Part shown: one piece after another, positions 32,975 through 42,297 of the stretch
Layout: the number at the start of each line of letters is the position of its first letter
Position numbering within the stretch: position 1 is the stretch's first letter
Assembly: GCA_900546215.1 (NCBI GenBank)
Contig: URCD01000008.1
Span: 1 to 47,047, forward strand
Length of the DNA stretch: 47,047 bases
Direction of reading: 5' to 3'
From: an uncultured Eubacteriales bacterium
GTDB lineage: Bacteria > Bacillota > Clostridia > Lachnospirales > Anaerotignaceae
Program-made: the position numbers and the translations under genes
Notes under the pieces: model-generated
The model's input: the letters and a program-made list of their open reading frames with translations, nothing else
What the model was told of the DNA's origin: nothing
Databases searched by the model: none

Positions 32975-34357
32975 TTATTGTTTTACGAGGTCTTCGCCTA
33001 TTAAATAAACATCTCCGGCACCCATAGTTATCAACAGATCTCCCTCTGAACAGTTGTGCTGAATATAATCTTTTATTGCCGGGAAGTCGCCGACATATAC
33101 GGCGTCTTTGCCCATTTGCTTAATTCGCTCAACAAGAACCTTAGAGTTGATTAGCCCTGTGTCCTTCTCCCTTGCCGCATATATATCGGCTACTACTATT
33201 TTATCAGCATCATAAAACGCCTCCGCGAATTCATCCAGGAGGTTATAGGTTCTGGAATAGGTATGGGGCTGGAAAATACACCAAAGCCTGTTTTTATCTA
33301 TACTCTTAGCGGCGGCTAAAGTAGCCTTTACTTCCGTAGGATGATGTGCGTAATCGTCAATAACTGTAACGCCGTTAAATTTCCCCTTGTATTGGAAGCG
33401 TCTGTCTGTTCCGTGATAATTTTCCAGGCCGTCAACAATGTATTTGCTCTCGATATCAAATACAAGCGCAGCTGCGTATGCCGCCAGTGCGTTGTCAACA
33501 TTATGCCTTCCGGGAACATTCAAAGAGACATGGCATTGATAGCTTCCTTTATAGAAGATATCAAAGCTGTAGGTTCCCATTCTGGATATAGATATTCCTT
33601 TGGCTGTAACATCAGCGGTTTCATCGTGGCTTCCATATGTTATTACCCTGGGTTTTAAGCCTTTTATTATATCCTTATAGTTTTCTATGGCGGTATTTAT
33701 TACTAAGGCTCCGCCTTCAGCAATATTTTCTGCAAATTTGTGAAAAGAACTGCGAATATTTTCAATGTTTTTAAAATAGTCTAAATGGTCGGCGTCTATG
33801 GTAAGTACGACACCTACAAATGGCTTAAAATGCAGGAAGCTGTCAAAATACTCACATGCTTCCGCAACGAAATACTCGGACGAGCCTACACGGATATTTC
33901 CGCCGATGGATTTTAATATTCCGCCGACAGTAATTGTAGGGTCAAGCTTTGCGGACATGACTATCTCCGATATCATTGAGGTTGTCGTTGTTTTTCCATG
34001 TGTTCCGGATACGGCTATGCTGTTTTTGTATCTGTCCATAATCGCGCCAAGAAGAGTTGCCCTTTCGATTATACAAATACCACTCTTTTCGGCCTCCAAA
34101 ATTTCGGGATTGTCATGCTTTACTGCGGCCGTATAAACAACAATATTTGTATCATCTTCAATATTATCGGATTTTTGGCCTATAATAACCTTAATACCCT
34201 GCTTTTTAAGTCTTTCGGTTATGGCCGAGTCCTTTATGTCTGAGCCTGAAACCTTAAAGCCTTCGTAATTGAGTATCTCTGCGAGGCCGGACATGCTAAT
34301 GCCGCCTATACCTACAAAATGTATATGCTGGGTATTGTTTTCAAGATTAACATTCAT
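32975..34357 (-). CDS. murC: UDP-N-acetylmuramate-L-alanine ligase
   Basis: MurC adds the first amino acid to UDP-MurNAc with ATP. The 460 residues show the Mur ligase layout: N-terminal nucleotide domain with HFVGIGGISMSGLAEIL, ATP P-loop SGTHGKTTTTS near residue 115, and C-terminal DDYAHHPTEVKATL. The start codon follows AGAGGAAG at a slightly long distance. It is convergent with the acyltransferase and divergent from glgC. Confidence 0.96.
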   Translation of the reverse strand: MNVNLENNTQHIHFVGIGGISMSGLAEILNYEGFKVSGSDIKDSAITERLKKQGIKVIIGQKSDNIEDDTNIVVYTAAVKHDNPEILEAEKSGICIIERATLLGAIMDRYKNSIAVSGTHGKTTTTSMISEIVMSAKLDPTITVGGILKSIGGNIRVGSSEYFVAEACEYFDSFLHFKPFVGVVLTIDADHLDYFKNIENIRSSFHKFAENIAEGGALVINTAIENYKDIIKGLKPRVITYGSHDETADVTAKGISISRMGTYSFDIFYKGSYQCHVSLNVPGRHNVDNALAAYAAALVFDIESKYIVDGLENYHGTDRRFQYKGKFNGVTVIDDYAHHPTEVKATLAAAKSIDKNRLWCIFQPHTYSRTYNLLDEFAEAFYDADKIVVADIYAAREKDTGLINSKVLVERIKQMGKDAVYVGDFPAIKDYIQHNCSEGDLLITMGAGDVYLIGEDLVKQ

Positions 34358-34470
34358 TATTAACTACTTCCTCTATTTATTATTAGTTTTAATCTAAACA
34401 TATAGTAGAAAGTATACTACATTATGTAAATAAAATCTACTAGATAATAGAATAACTCTGATAAAAACGG

Positions 34471-34495
34471 GACATAAAATTTTATATGTCTTTTT
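34471..34495 (+). other. short hairpin with T run in the murC-glgC gap
   Basis: GACATA pairs with TATGTC over an eight-base A/T loop, followed by TTTTT. It resembles a weak terminator in the divergent gap 140 bases before glgC, where no gene needs one. The rest of the 34358-34629 gap is AT-rich with no gene seen. Confidence 0.3.
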
Positions 34496-34629
34496 GGTGA
34501 AATAATACTATTTTTTATTTATTCAAAATATGGTAATATCATTATATATTTGTAAGTATGTACATGTTCGCAAAAATTGCGTGTAATACTTATAAAAGTC
34601 TTTGCAAGGACTACACGGGAGGCGATATT

Positions 34630-35913
34630 ATGGAACAAAAGGAAATAATGGCTTTACTCCTTGCAGGCGGACAGGGCAGCCGTCTGGGAATATTGACCAA
34701 GAACACAGCTAAACCGGCCGTAAGGTACGGAGGAAAGTACCGTATTATTGATTTTCCTCTAAGCAATTGCATTAATTCAGGTATTGACACCGTTGGAGTA
34801 CTGACACAGTATCAGCCACTGATGCTCAATCAGCATATAGGCATCGGTATTCCATGGGATTTGGACAGAAAAAGCGGAGGAGTAACAATTCTTGCGCCCC
34901 ATGTTAAGGGCGGCGAGGAAATGGGTGACTGGTTTATGGGAACAGCCAACGCCATATACCATAACCTGGAATATATAGACAGGAATGACCCGGAATACGT
35001 ACTTATACTCTCAGGTGACCATATTTATAAAATGGACTATTCAAAAATGCTAGAGTTCCATAAGGCTAATCAGTGTACGGCTACAATAGCCGTTTTAGAG
35101 GTTCCGATTGAGGAAGCCAGCCGCTTTGGAATAATGAATACCCTGGATGACGACAAAATATATGAATTTGAGGAAAAACCCGCGCAGCCAAAAAGCAATT
35201 TGGCATCTATGGGAATTTATATTTTCACATGGAAAAAGCTTCGCCAGGCTCTCATAGATGACAATAAGGTTCACGCAAACAGCGATTTTGGAATGCATAT
35301 TATTCCTAAAATGCTTTCTGACGGAGAGACACTTTATGCGTACCGCTTCAGTGATTACTGGAAAGACGTAGGAACCATTGAATCCTACTGGCAGGCAAAT
35401 ATGGAGCTGATAAAGACAATACCGGAGTTTAATTTTTATGATAAATTCTGGAAAATATATACCAACATGGAGAAGCAGCCGCCCCAGTATGTGGCAAAGG
35501 GAGCTAAGGTGAAGCAGTCTATAGCTTCAGAGGGCTGCGAAATCTATGGAGAGGTATATTCTTCTGTTCTTGGACCGGATGTTACCGTCGAAGAAGGCGC
35601 TGTTATAAGGGACTCTATAATAATGGAGAATGTAGTGGTAAAAAAAGGCGCTCTTTTGGAAAGATGCATTATAGACAGGAATACTGTAATAGGTGAAGGC
35701 TCAATGCTTGGAATTGGAGATAATATTCCTAATGAGGATAAACCTAATATTTATAATACAGGAATAACAGTAGCCGGGGAAAATACCGTGATTCCGCCGG
35801 GAGTAAAAATAGGAAAGAACTGCGTTATTTATGGAGAAACAAAGGCGGAGGACTATCCGAATGGCTTTGTAAGCAGCGGTAAATCTGTTGTACGGGAGGA
35901 AGTGAGAGTATGA
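34630..35913 (+). CDS. glgC: glucose-1-phosphate adenylyltransferase catalytic subunit
   Basis: GlgC makes ADP-glucose for glycogen from glucose 1-phosphate and ATP. The 427 residues have the nucleotide signature LLLAGGQGSRLGILTKNTAK, YRIIDFPLSNCINSG, SGDHIYKMDY and a C-terminal left-handed beta-helix of hexapeptide repeats. The ATG at 34630 has GGGAGG seven bases upstream; the frame is open further back without a site. Its stop overlaps the glgD start by four bases (ATGA). Firmicutes with both genes make a GlgC/GlgD mixed enzyme. Glycogen synthase and branching enzyme are not in the window. Confidence 0.96.
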   Translation: MEQKEIMALLLAGGQGSRLGILTKNTAKPAVRYGGKYRIIDFPLSNCINSGIDTVGVLTQYQPLMLNQHIGIGIPWDLDRKSGGVTILAPHVKGGEEMGDWFMGTANAIYHNLEYIDRNDPEYVLILSGDHIYKMDYSKMLEFHKANQCTATIAVLEVPIEEASRFGIMNTLDDDKIYEFEEKPAQPKSNLASMGIYIFTWKKLRQALIDDNKVHANSDFGMHIIPKMLSDGETLYAYRFSDYWKDVGTIESYWQANMELIKTIPEFNFYDKFWKIYTNMEKQPPQYVAKGAKVKQSIASEGCEIYGEVYSSVLGPDVTVEEGAVIRDSIIMENVVVKKGALLERCIIDRNTVIGEGSMLGIGDNIPNEDKPNIYNTGITVAGENTVIPPGVKIGKNCVIYGETKAEDYPNGFVSSGKSVVREEVRV

Positions 35914-37025
35914 AAGCTGTAGGTATTATATTGGCCGGAGGAAACAGCGAAATGCGTATGGGAGACCTTACCGCTTTCCGTGCTACTGCTGCTATGCCTG
36001 TAGGCGGTAGCTACAGGGCGATAGATTTTCCCTTAAGCAGCATGACTGCGTCCGGAATAGGAAAAATAGCCGTAATAACCCAGTATAACTCAAGGTCTCT
36101 GCATGACCACCTTGTTTCGTCAAAATGGTGGGACTTAGGAAGAAAAAAAGGCGGACTTTTTGTTCTGTCGCCGTATACAAGTAAGGATAACTCATCCTGG
36201 TTCAGAGGGACAGCTGATTCAATATATCAAAACATAGCTTTCCTTAAGAGGAGCAATGAGCAGTATGTGGTAATTTCATCCGGCGACTCTATTTATAAAA
36301 TGAACTTTAAAAAAATTCTCGCTTTTCATAAGGATAAGGGCGCTGACCTAACCGTTGTTTATAAAAGGATGGAGAACGACATGCTTTATAAATACGGAAT
36401 TATGCAGATGGATAATAACGGAAGAATATATGATTTCGAGGAAAAACCTCTTGACCCCCAGTCGGACTGCGCTTCTTTGGGAATTTATATAATCGGAAGA
36501 GAGCTTCTGATAGACCTACTTGAGAGTATAGTTGCCGAGGGCAGATATGACTTTGTCAGAGACATCATCGTCAGGTTAAGAAGAAGGCTTAAAATATACG
36601 GCTATGAGTTTACAGGCTATTGGAGCAATGTGGGTTCAAGTACTGAGGACTATTATAAAACAAATATGGATTTTCTTAATAAAGAGGTCAGAGACCTTTT
36701 TACTACTCAGGAACCATATATTGATACTAAGCCAAAGGACGAGCCGCCCGTGAAATATAATCTTAATGCCGAGGTTGAGGACTGCGTAATAGGAAGCGGA
36801 GCTATAATAAACGGCAAGGTTGAGCATTCGGTAGTATTCAGAAGGGTGTTTGTGGGAGACAGGGCTGTTATAAGGAATTCAATTCTTATGGAGGGCTGCT
36901 ATATAGGTGATGACTGCGTCATAGAAAACGCTATTCTGGATAAAAGCGTTGTAGTCACATCCGGAAAGAGCATAATCGGAAAAGAAAATTCACCCTATGT
37001 TGCGAAGAAAAATTCTGTTATTTAA
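35910..37025 (+). CDS. glgD: GlgD subunit of ADP-glucose pyrophosphorylase
   Basis: The 371-residue protein is homologous to GlgC, but its signature is altered to LAGGNSEMRMGDLTAFRATA, losing the GxGxR part, as expected for the partner subunit GlgD. It keeps YRAIDFPLSSMTASG and SGDSIYKMNF and a shorter hexapeptide end. In Bacillus-type enzymes GlgD has little activity alone but raises that of GlgC. The four-base overlap with glgC indicates coupled translation and a fixed ratio. Confidence 0.95.
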   Translation: MKAVGIILAGGNSEMRMGDLTAFRATAAMPVGGSYRAIDFPLSSMTASGIGKIAVITQYNSRSLHDHLVSSKWWDLGRKKGGLFVLSPYTSKDNSSWFRGTADSIYQNIAFLKRSNEQYVVISSGDSIYKMNFKKILAFHKDKGADLTVVYKRMENDMLYKYGIMQMDNNGRIYDFEEKPLDPQSDCASLGIYIIGRELLIDLLESIVAEGRYDFVRDIIVRLRRRLKIYGYEFTGYWSNVGSSTEDYYKTNMDFLNKEVRDLFTTQEPYIDTKPKDEPPVKYNLNAEVEDCVIGSGAIINGKVEHSVVFRRVFVGDRAVIRNSILMEGCYIGDDCVIENAILDKSVVVTSGKSIIGKENSPYVAKKNSVI

Positions 37026-37222
37026 GATTTGTACAATAAATGTTTTGATTTTTACGCATGAATTGTGATATTATATAAGAAATAGAGTCATATGTTTTGA
37101 AATAAATGTTAAAATATGTGATTTTATGGGTGGAAAAATGAAAAAATATGATAAAATGATTAAATAAGGGGATTTAATCATCAGGAAAACATCATGTGTA
37201 ATCAGAAGGGAAGCGCAGGAAA

Positions 37223-37516
37223 ATGGAGATAACGGATATTAGAGTTAGAAAAGTAAACAAGGAAGGCAAAATGAAGGCAGTTGTATCGGTAACCTTTGAT
37301 AACGAAATAGTTATTCATGACATTAAGGTTATTGAAAGGGATGAGGGGCTTTTTATAGCCATGCCAAGCAGAAGGACAGCGGATGGTGAATTCCGTGATG
37401 TAGCCCATCCTATTAATGCCAGCACGAGAAACAAAATTCAGGAGCTTGTTCTTGAAAAGTATGAGGCTGCGCTTCTTGAGGAAGAGGCCTTTGAAAAAGA
37501 GCATAGTGAGGAATGA
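37223..37516 (+). CDS. spoVG: SpoVG, RNA-binding septation regulator
   Basis: The 97-residue protein is a full-length SpoVG: MEITDIRVRKV, KAVVSVTFDNEIVIHDIKVI and FIAMPSRR are all conserved, with an acidic tail. SpoVG binds RNA and affects sporulation, cell division and surface traits in Firmicutes; it also occurs in non-spore-formers, so it does not prove sporulation here. AGGA lies close to the start. The 200-base AT-rich gap upstream has a possible TTGATT-N18-TATTAT promoter at 37045, but no clear sigma-H promoter. Confidence 0.96.
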   Translation: MEITDIRVRKVNKEGKMKAVVSVTFDNEIVIHDIKVIERDEGLFIAMPSRRTADGEFRDVAHPINASTRNKIQELVLEKYEAALLEEEAFEKEHSEE

Positions 37517-37517
37517 T

Positions 37518-37550
37518 AAAGTAGCGCCGATTTAATCGGCGCTACTTTTT
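37518..37550. terminator. bidirectional intrinsic terminator
   Basis: AAAGTAGCGCCGATT and its complement form a stem around a central T, followed by TTTTT. It separates the convergent spoVG and DUF1287 genes. Confidence 0.93.
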
Positions 37551-37566
37551 ATTACGGGTGTTTTTA

Positions 37567-38202
37567 TTATTTTGTCCACCGATAATGTCCTGTCAAATTA
37601 TAGCTTCCCATATCGTTGGCTTCCTTTGCGCCTAGATGGCTGTGATGTATTATGAATGGAATACCGTTGGAATTACGTTTATCTGAGCAAATGGCGATAT
37701 GGCCGTCAAATACGGCAATATCACCGGGCTGCCAGCTTTCAGGGTCGTCTAAATTTAATGTAAGAACCTCGGCGTTTCTGTCAAAAAAAATTTTGAGATT
37801 TTTAACCCGGCGAAAGTCTATATTTGGGTCGGCCTCTTCAATGGATGTATAGGCCTCCGGATATTCTGATATATCCATATCAATAAGCTCCTTTAGATTA
37901 TAGCCCGCTGCCGCGAAGCCTTTCCAGACAACATCAGTACAGACGCCGTACTCATCTGTCGGGTAGCCGCCGTCATAATAAACACTCTTATATCTAGGTT
38001 TGGTTTGGACATAGGCTCTGGCTCCGAGCATTATATCATGGCAGTCGTCTACCCCGTCTCCGTCGGCATCGGTCAGGGAGTATATTTCCTTAATTCCAAG
38101 CTCCTCGGCTGTGTATACCCTTTGGAAGTGTATGTAGGGCTTTAAAAGTACAAACATCAAAATTAGAAAAACAATACAAATAATAAATTTTCTGCTTTTC
38201 AT
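37567..38202 (-). CDS. DUF1287-family protein with membrane anchor
   Basis: The 211-residue protein starts with a single hydrophobic helix (residues 5-22) that should anchor or export it. The DUF1287 core follows: GARAYVQTKP, YPTDEYGVCTDVVWKGF with a conserved cysteine, PGDIAVFDGHIAI and IIHHSHLG. The Cys and His placement recalls NlpC/P60-like cysteine hydrolases, so a cell-wall role is plausible but unproven. An Asp-rich loop DADGDGVDD at about residue 45 looks like a calcium-binding loop. GGGGAGG precedes the start. It sits between spoVG and glmU, which are adjacent in Bacillus. Confidence 0.82.
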   Translation of the reverse strand: MKSRKFIICIVFLILMFVLLKPYIHFQRVYTAEELGIKEIYSLTDADGDGVDDCHDIMLGARAYVQTKPRYKSVYYDGGYPTDEYGVCTDVVWKGFAAAGYNLKELIDMDISEYPEAYTSIEEADPNIDFRRVKNLKIFFDRNAEVLTLNLDDPESWQPGDIAVFDGHIAICSDKRNSNGIPFIIHHSHLGAKEANDMGSYNLTGHYRWTK

Positions 38203-38345
38203 AGCGCAGCCTCCCCTTTCGTTATAAATTTAGTTTAGAACGCCACGATTGATACGTCAATAAAAAAAGCTAGTTGAAAAAATCACAATTACGTGTTTAA
38301 ATATATAATGGTTTATATAGTAACGGATTTAAGGAGAAATGCTTT

Positions 38346-39704
38346 ATGAATAAATTGAAGGTAATAATATTGGCGGCAGGCGAAGGAAAGAGAATGAAGT
38401 CAAAGCTGCCGAAGGTACTGCATAAGGTTCAAGGGAAAACGATGGTGGACCATGTAATTGACGCGGCCGAATGTGCGGGGGCCGACGATATATGCGTTGT
38501 AATTGGGCATGGGGCCGAGACTGTTAAGGAAGCGCTTAAGAACAGGAAAGTAAAGTTCGCCCTTCAGCAGAAGCAGATGGGAACAGGCCACGCGGTCATG
38601 CAGGCTGGGGATTTTATTGAGGACGGCGCAGATATTGTAGTTTTATATGGCGATACTCCCCTTATCACAGCGCAAACTATAAATAAAATTCTTGAGTTCC
38701 ACAGAACGGAAAATAACAGCATATCAATCATATCTGCAATGGTGGATAATCCAGCCGGGTACGGTCATATTATCAGAGATATAAATGGAAACTTCCTTAA
38801 AAATGTAGAGCATAAGGATGCGGACGAGATGGAAAGGCTTGTTAAGGAAATTAATACGGGCATATACTGCTTTACTGGTGAAGCGCTGAAAAAGGGCTTA
38901 TCCCTGCTTAAAAACGATAATGTACAGGGTGAGTACTATCTTCCCGATACTCTGGAAATAATATTGAAGGACGGCGGACGGGTAAACGCTATGACTGCCG
39001 AAAGCGCCGATGAATTTGCGGGAGTAAACTCCAAAGCCCAGCTTGCCGATGCCGAAAGGGCAATGCGCTCAAGGATTAACGCCTGGCATATGGATAACGG
39101 GGTAACAATGATAGACCCTGAACGCACATATATAGAGTCAGGCGCTGTTATCGGCTGCGATACGGTTCTGCTTCCGGGCGTAGTTATAGAGGGTAATACA
39201 GTTATAGGCAAGGACTGTGTTGTAGGACCCGATTCAAGGCTTACTAACGTTAAGCTTGGAAACGGTGTTAAATTCCAGTACTCAACGGCAGTGGATTCAT
39301 CCGTTGACGACAATACGACAGTTGGGCCCTATGCTTATATCCGTCCTGACTGCTCTATAGGTAAAAATGTTAAGATTGGTGACTTTGTTGAGGTTAAAAA
39401 CTCCAATGTGGGTGACGGCACAAAGGTTTCGCATTTGACCTATATAGGCGATTCCGACGTGGGAGAGAGAATAAACTTCGGCTGCGGCACAGTGACTGTA
39501 AATTACGACGGCAAAAAGAAATTCAGAACTGTAGTTGACGACGACGTATTCATTGGCTGCAATACGAACCTTGTAGCCCCCGTTAAGGTTGGGAAGGGTT
39601 CTTATATCGCGGCAGGTTCCACTATAACGGAGGATGTGCCTGAAAATAGTCTTGCAATTGCCAGAGAAAGGCAAATAAACAAGACCGGGTGGGTCAAAAG
39701 GTAA
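38346..39704 (+). CDS. glmU: bifunctional GlcNAc-1-phosphate uridyltransferase/glucosamine-1-phosphate acetyltransferase
   Basis: GlmU makes UDP-GlcNAc, precursor of peptidoglycan and the MurA substrate. The 452 residues have the pyrophosphorylase half (LAAGEGKRMKSKLPKVLHK; GTGHAVMQ; YGDTPLI) and the left-handed beta-helix acetyltransferase half (YIRPDCSIGKNVKIGDFVEV; LTYIGDSDVGERINFGCGT; NYDGKKK). AAGGAG precedes the start. prs follows after a 138-base gap with its own promoter, keeping the Bacillus gene order. Confidence 0.97.
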   Translation: MNKLKVIILAAGEGKRMKSKLPKVLHKVQGKTMVDHVIDAAECAGADDICVVIGHGAETVKEALKNRKVKFALQQKQMGTGHAVMQAGDFIEDGADIVVLYGDTPLITAQTINKILEFHRTENNSISIISAMVDNPAGYGHIIRDINGNFLKNVEHKDADEMERLVKEINTGIYCFTGEALKKGLSLLKNDNVQGEYYLPDTLEIILKDGGRVNAMTAESADEFAGVNSKAQLADAERAMRSRINAWHMDNGVTMIDPERTYIESGAVIGCDTVLLPGVVIEGNTVIGKDCVVGPDSRLTNVKLGNGVKFQYSTAVDSSVDDNTTVGPYAYIRPDCSIGKNVKIGDFVEVKNSNVGDGTKVSHLTYIGDSDVGERINFGCGTVTVNYDGKKKFRTVVDDDVFIGCNTNLVAPVKVGKGSYIAAGSTITEDVPENSLAIARERQINKTGWVKR

Positions 39705-39716
39705 AATTTTATATAG

Positions 39717-39826
39717 TATTCGGTTAAATTTTTGAGTAGATTTAATGTTGAATTTTGATATATAGTGTTGTACCATATATAATGGAGTGGCTTGTGAGAG
39801 CCTATTAAACGATATACTACCGAATA
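39717..39826. repeat. inverted repeat flanking the prs promoter (PurR-box-like half-sites)
   Basis: TATTCGGT at 39717-39724 is matched by ACCGAATA at 39819-39826, giving CCGAA cores on opposite strands. Firmicute PurR boxes have the core CCGAAC in pairs, but usually 16-17 bases apart, not about 95. Confidence 0.35.
39755..39783 (+). promoter_or_regulatory. sigma-A promoter of prs
   Basis: TTGATA, 17 bases, TATAAT, about 60 bases before the prs start codon. Confidence 0.65.
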
Positions 39827-39842
39827 GGGGGACAATTTCAAA

Positions 39843-40802
39843 ATGATGTACACAGGCAGAAGCAATATTAAAGTTTTTTCCTGCAACTCTAACCCTGAAC
39901 TTGCAAAAGCTATAGCTAAAAACCTTTTTCTCTCACTTGGAGAGGCTGAGGTAACACAGTTCAGCGACGGAGAAATCTCCGTAAAAATCAACGAAACCAT
40001 AAGAGGTGCGGACGTTTATATTATCCAGTCGACATCACAGCCGGTTAATGACAACCTTATGGAGCTGCTCATTATGATTGACGCAATGCGCAGGGCTTCA
40101 GCCGGAAGAATCACAGCGGTTATTCCTTACTATGGTTATGCGAGACAGGACAGAAAGGCAAGAGCAAGAGACCCGATTAGTGCGAAGCTTGTGGCTAACC
40201 TTATTACGACGGCAGGCGCTGACAGAGTACTTACAATGGACCTTCACTGTGCTCAGATACAGGGCTTTTTTGATATTCCTGTTGACCATCTTCAGGGCAA
40301 TCCTATACTTACAAGCTATTACCGTGAGAAATACGCTGATAAGCTTGATGAGTTTGTCGCTGTTTCACCCGACCTTGGAAGCGTAGGAAGAACAAGAAGT
40401 TTTGCCACAAGAGTAGATATCCCTATCGCTATTATAGATAAGAGACGTCCCAAAGCAAATGTAAGCGAAATTATGAATATAATCGGTAATGTCGATGGCA
40501 AGAGAGTAATTCTTGTTGATGATATGATAGACACGGCAGGAACAATTTGCAACGCGGCAAGAGCCCTTATGGAAAGAGGCGCTATTGAAGTTGACGCGTG
40601 CTGTACGCACCCTGTTTTATCAGGCCCTGCTATCGACAGAATTCAGGATTCGCCTATTAATGAGCTTGTTGTGCTTAATACAATTGAGCTTCCGCCTGAA
40701 AAGAAAATATCAAAGATTAAGGAACTTTCCGTTGCGCCTATTTTTGCTGACGCAATCAACCGTATTCACGAGGGAATTTCCATATCAAAACTGTTCGATT
40801 AA
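39843..40802 (+). CDS. prs: ribose-phosphate pyrophosphokinase
   Basis: Prs makes PRPP from ribose 5-phosphate and ATP for nucleotide, His and Trp synthesis. The 319 residues are of normal class I length. Visible motifs are IPYYGYARQDRKARARDPIS, DLHCAQIQGFFDIPVDHL and the PRPP loop VDDMIDTAGTI. Two ATGs in tandem (39843 and 39846) follow AGGGGG, so the start is uncertain by one codon. It has its own promoter flanked by an inverted repeat. Confidence 0.97.
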   Translation: MMYTGRSNIKVFSCNSNPELAKAIAKNLFLSLGEAEVTQFSDGEISVKINETIRGADVYIIQSTSQPVNDNLMELLIMIDAMRRASAGRITAVIPYYGYARQDRKARARDPISAKLVANLITTAGADRVLTMDLHCAQIQGFFDIPVDHLQGNPILTSYYREKYADKLDEFVAVSPDLGSVGRTRSFATRVDIPIAIIDKRRPKANVSEIMNIIGNVDGKRVILVDDMIDTAGTICNAARALMERGAIEVDACCTHPVLSGPAIDRIQDSPINELVVLNTIELPPEKKISKIKELSVAPIFADAINRIHEGISISKLFD

Positions 40803-40809
40803 AAAATAC

Positions 40810-40843
40810 AAGCCGGTTTTCTGTCAGGAAAATCGGCTTTATT
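40810..40843 (+). terminator. hairpin terminator or attenuator between prs and add
   Basis: AAGCCGGTTTTC pairs with GAAAATCGGCTT (one G-T pair) over a six-base loop, followed by TATT. The T tract is weak, so some read-through into add is likely. Confidence 0.65.
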
Positions 40844-40867
40844 ACTATAGAAAAGGAGTGTGCCAAT

Positions 40868-41884
40868 ATGAAATACGATTTTCCTAAATTAGACCTTCAT
40901 CTTCATCTGGACGGCTCTATGCTTCCTGAGTCGGCATGGGAAATGGCTAAGGAGAGAGGCATTGAAATGCCCGCTGATAATCTTGATGATTTTAAGAAGT
41001 TTATTGTTGTTACAGCGGACTGCCGCAGTGTAAATGAGTATCTGGAGAAATTTGAACTGCCTCTGCAGATTTTGCAGGATAAAGCTGCGATAAGCCGTAC
41101 AGCCAGGGAGCTTGTGATTATGCTGGCTGAACAGGGACTTGTATATGCGGAAATTCGCTTTGCTCCACAACTTCATATGAGAAAAGGGCTTACTCAGGAG
41201 GACGCGATAGAGGCAGTGCTTGAAGGTGTAAATCAGGGTATTGCTGAAACAAAATCAATTGATATCGGAGTTATATGCTGCGCAATGAGTATTGGGCTTG
41301 AGACAGTTAATAAAGACGAAAATCTTGAGACGGTCAGAGCCGCAAAGAAATATTTGGGCAAGAGGGTAGTGGCAGTCGACCTCGCCGGGGCGGAAGGAAT
41401 AGTGCCCGTTAAAAACTTTCATTATATTTTCGACCTTGCAAAGGAGCTTGGAATTCCATTTACATGCCATGCCGGGGACAGTGACGGAGCGCAGAGCGCA
41501 TGGGACGCAGTCGGATTCGGCACAAAGCGTATAGGACATGGACACAAGGTTTATGACGATAAAGAGCTTTGCGAAAGGGTAATCAGGGATAATATAACCT
41601 TGGAAATATGCCCGACAAGCAATATTCAGTGCCAGACACAGCCAAGCTATGAAGAGCATTCAGTAAAGAAAATGTACGATATGGGCATAAGAGTTACGAT
41701 CAATACTGATAATATGGTTCTGTCGGATATAGACCTTGATAAGGAATATGACCACTGCCTTAATGAGATGGGATTTGAGTATAACGACCTTATTAAGATG
41801 AACATAAATTCGGCTGAGGCGGCGTTTATGCCTGAGGATAAGAAAAAAATAATAATAGATAAGTTAAAAACATGCTATAGATAA
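40868..41884 (+). CDS. add: adenosine deaminase
   Basis: The 338-residue protein converts adenosine to inosine. It has the zinc motif LDLHLHLDGS (His11, His13), CHAGD with the third metal histidine and acid, the RIGHGHK histidine, LEICPTSN and the catalytic aspartate in INTDN. Family length is about 330-350. AAAGGAG precedes the ATG. Together with the BMP importer at 17699-22683 it supports purine nucleoside salvage. Confidence 0.95.
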   Translation: MKYDFPKLDLHLHLDGSMLPESAWEMAKERGIEMPADNLDDFKKFIVVTADCRSVNEYLEKFELPLQILQDKAAISRTARELVIMLAEQGLVYAEIRFAPQLHMRKGLTQEDAIEAVLEGVNQGIAETKSIDIGVICCAMSIGLETVNKDENLETVRAAKKYLGKRVVAVDLAGAEGIVPVKNFHYIFDLAKELGIPFTCHAGDSDGAQSAWDAVGFGTKRIGHGHKVYDDKELCERVIRDNITLEICPTSNIQCQTQPSYEEHSVKKMYDMGIRVTINTDNMVLSDIDLDKEYDHCLNEMGFEYNDLIKMNINSAEAAFMPEDKKKIIIDKLKTCYR

Positions 41885-41890
41885 ATTAAA

Positions 41891-41920
41891 GGCGGGTAAA
41901 GTATCCCGCCTATTTGTTTC
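41891..41920. terminator. intrinsic terminator between add and the XRE gene
   Basis: GGCGGG pairs with CCCGCC over an eight-base loop, followed by TATTTGTTT. It overlaps the end of the convergent XRE gene. Confidence 0.7.
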
Positions 41921-42224
41921 CTTTTAGTCCCTTTATAATTTCCCATATATTTAATATTTGTTTTTCATCCAAAGTTGTTAAATCTTTTATAACTGACTGA
42001 ATAAGTGCTGGGTTTGAAATACCGTCGTCAAAAAATTCCTTGGGAGTGATATTAAAATATTCACATATATAAAAGAACAGCTCCATTGACGGGAATGCAT
42101 TACCGTTTTCTATTTTATTAATATAACTTTGACTTTGTCCAATAGATAAACTCATTTCTCTTGCAGACACACCTTTTTTGCTTCTTAGTTCAGCTATTCG
42201 TGTTGCAAAGAAGTCTTCATACAT
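41910..42224 (-). CDS. XRE-family DNA-binding regulator
   Basis: The 104-residue protein has an N-terminal Cro/C1-type helix-turn-helix (about residues 7-62): IAELRSKKGVSAREMSLSIG then QSQSYINKIENGNAFPSM. The last 40 residues are helical with no known effector domain. AGGTGG lies five bases before the ATG at 42224. It is divergent from a small hypothetical gene, an arrangement common in phage, toxin-antitoxin and mobile-element remnants. A self-regulating repressor of that pair is the likeliest role. Confidence 0.88.
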   Translation of the reverse strand: MYEDFFATRIAELRSKKGVSAREMSLSIGQSQSYINKIENGNAFPSMELFFYICEYFNITPKEFFDDGISNPALIQSVIKDLTTLDEKQILNIWEIIKGLKGNK

Positions 42225-42297
42225 TAATACCACCTGCCTACATATAATATTATTCTATATATAGGTGAAAAATATCGAATTGAATTATCAATTTTTG

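Noticed and set aside
37026..37222. Sigma-H promoter before spoVG, as in Bacillus
   Set aside because: No paired AGGA and GAAT elements at the right spacing were found; only a weak sigma-A-like candidate was seen.
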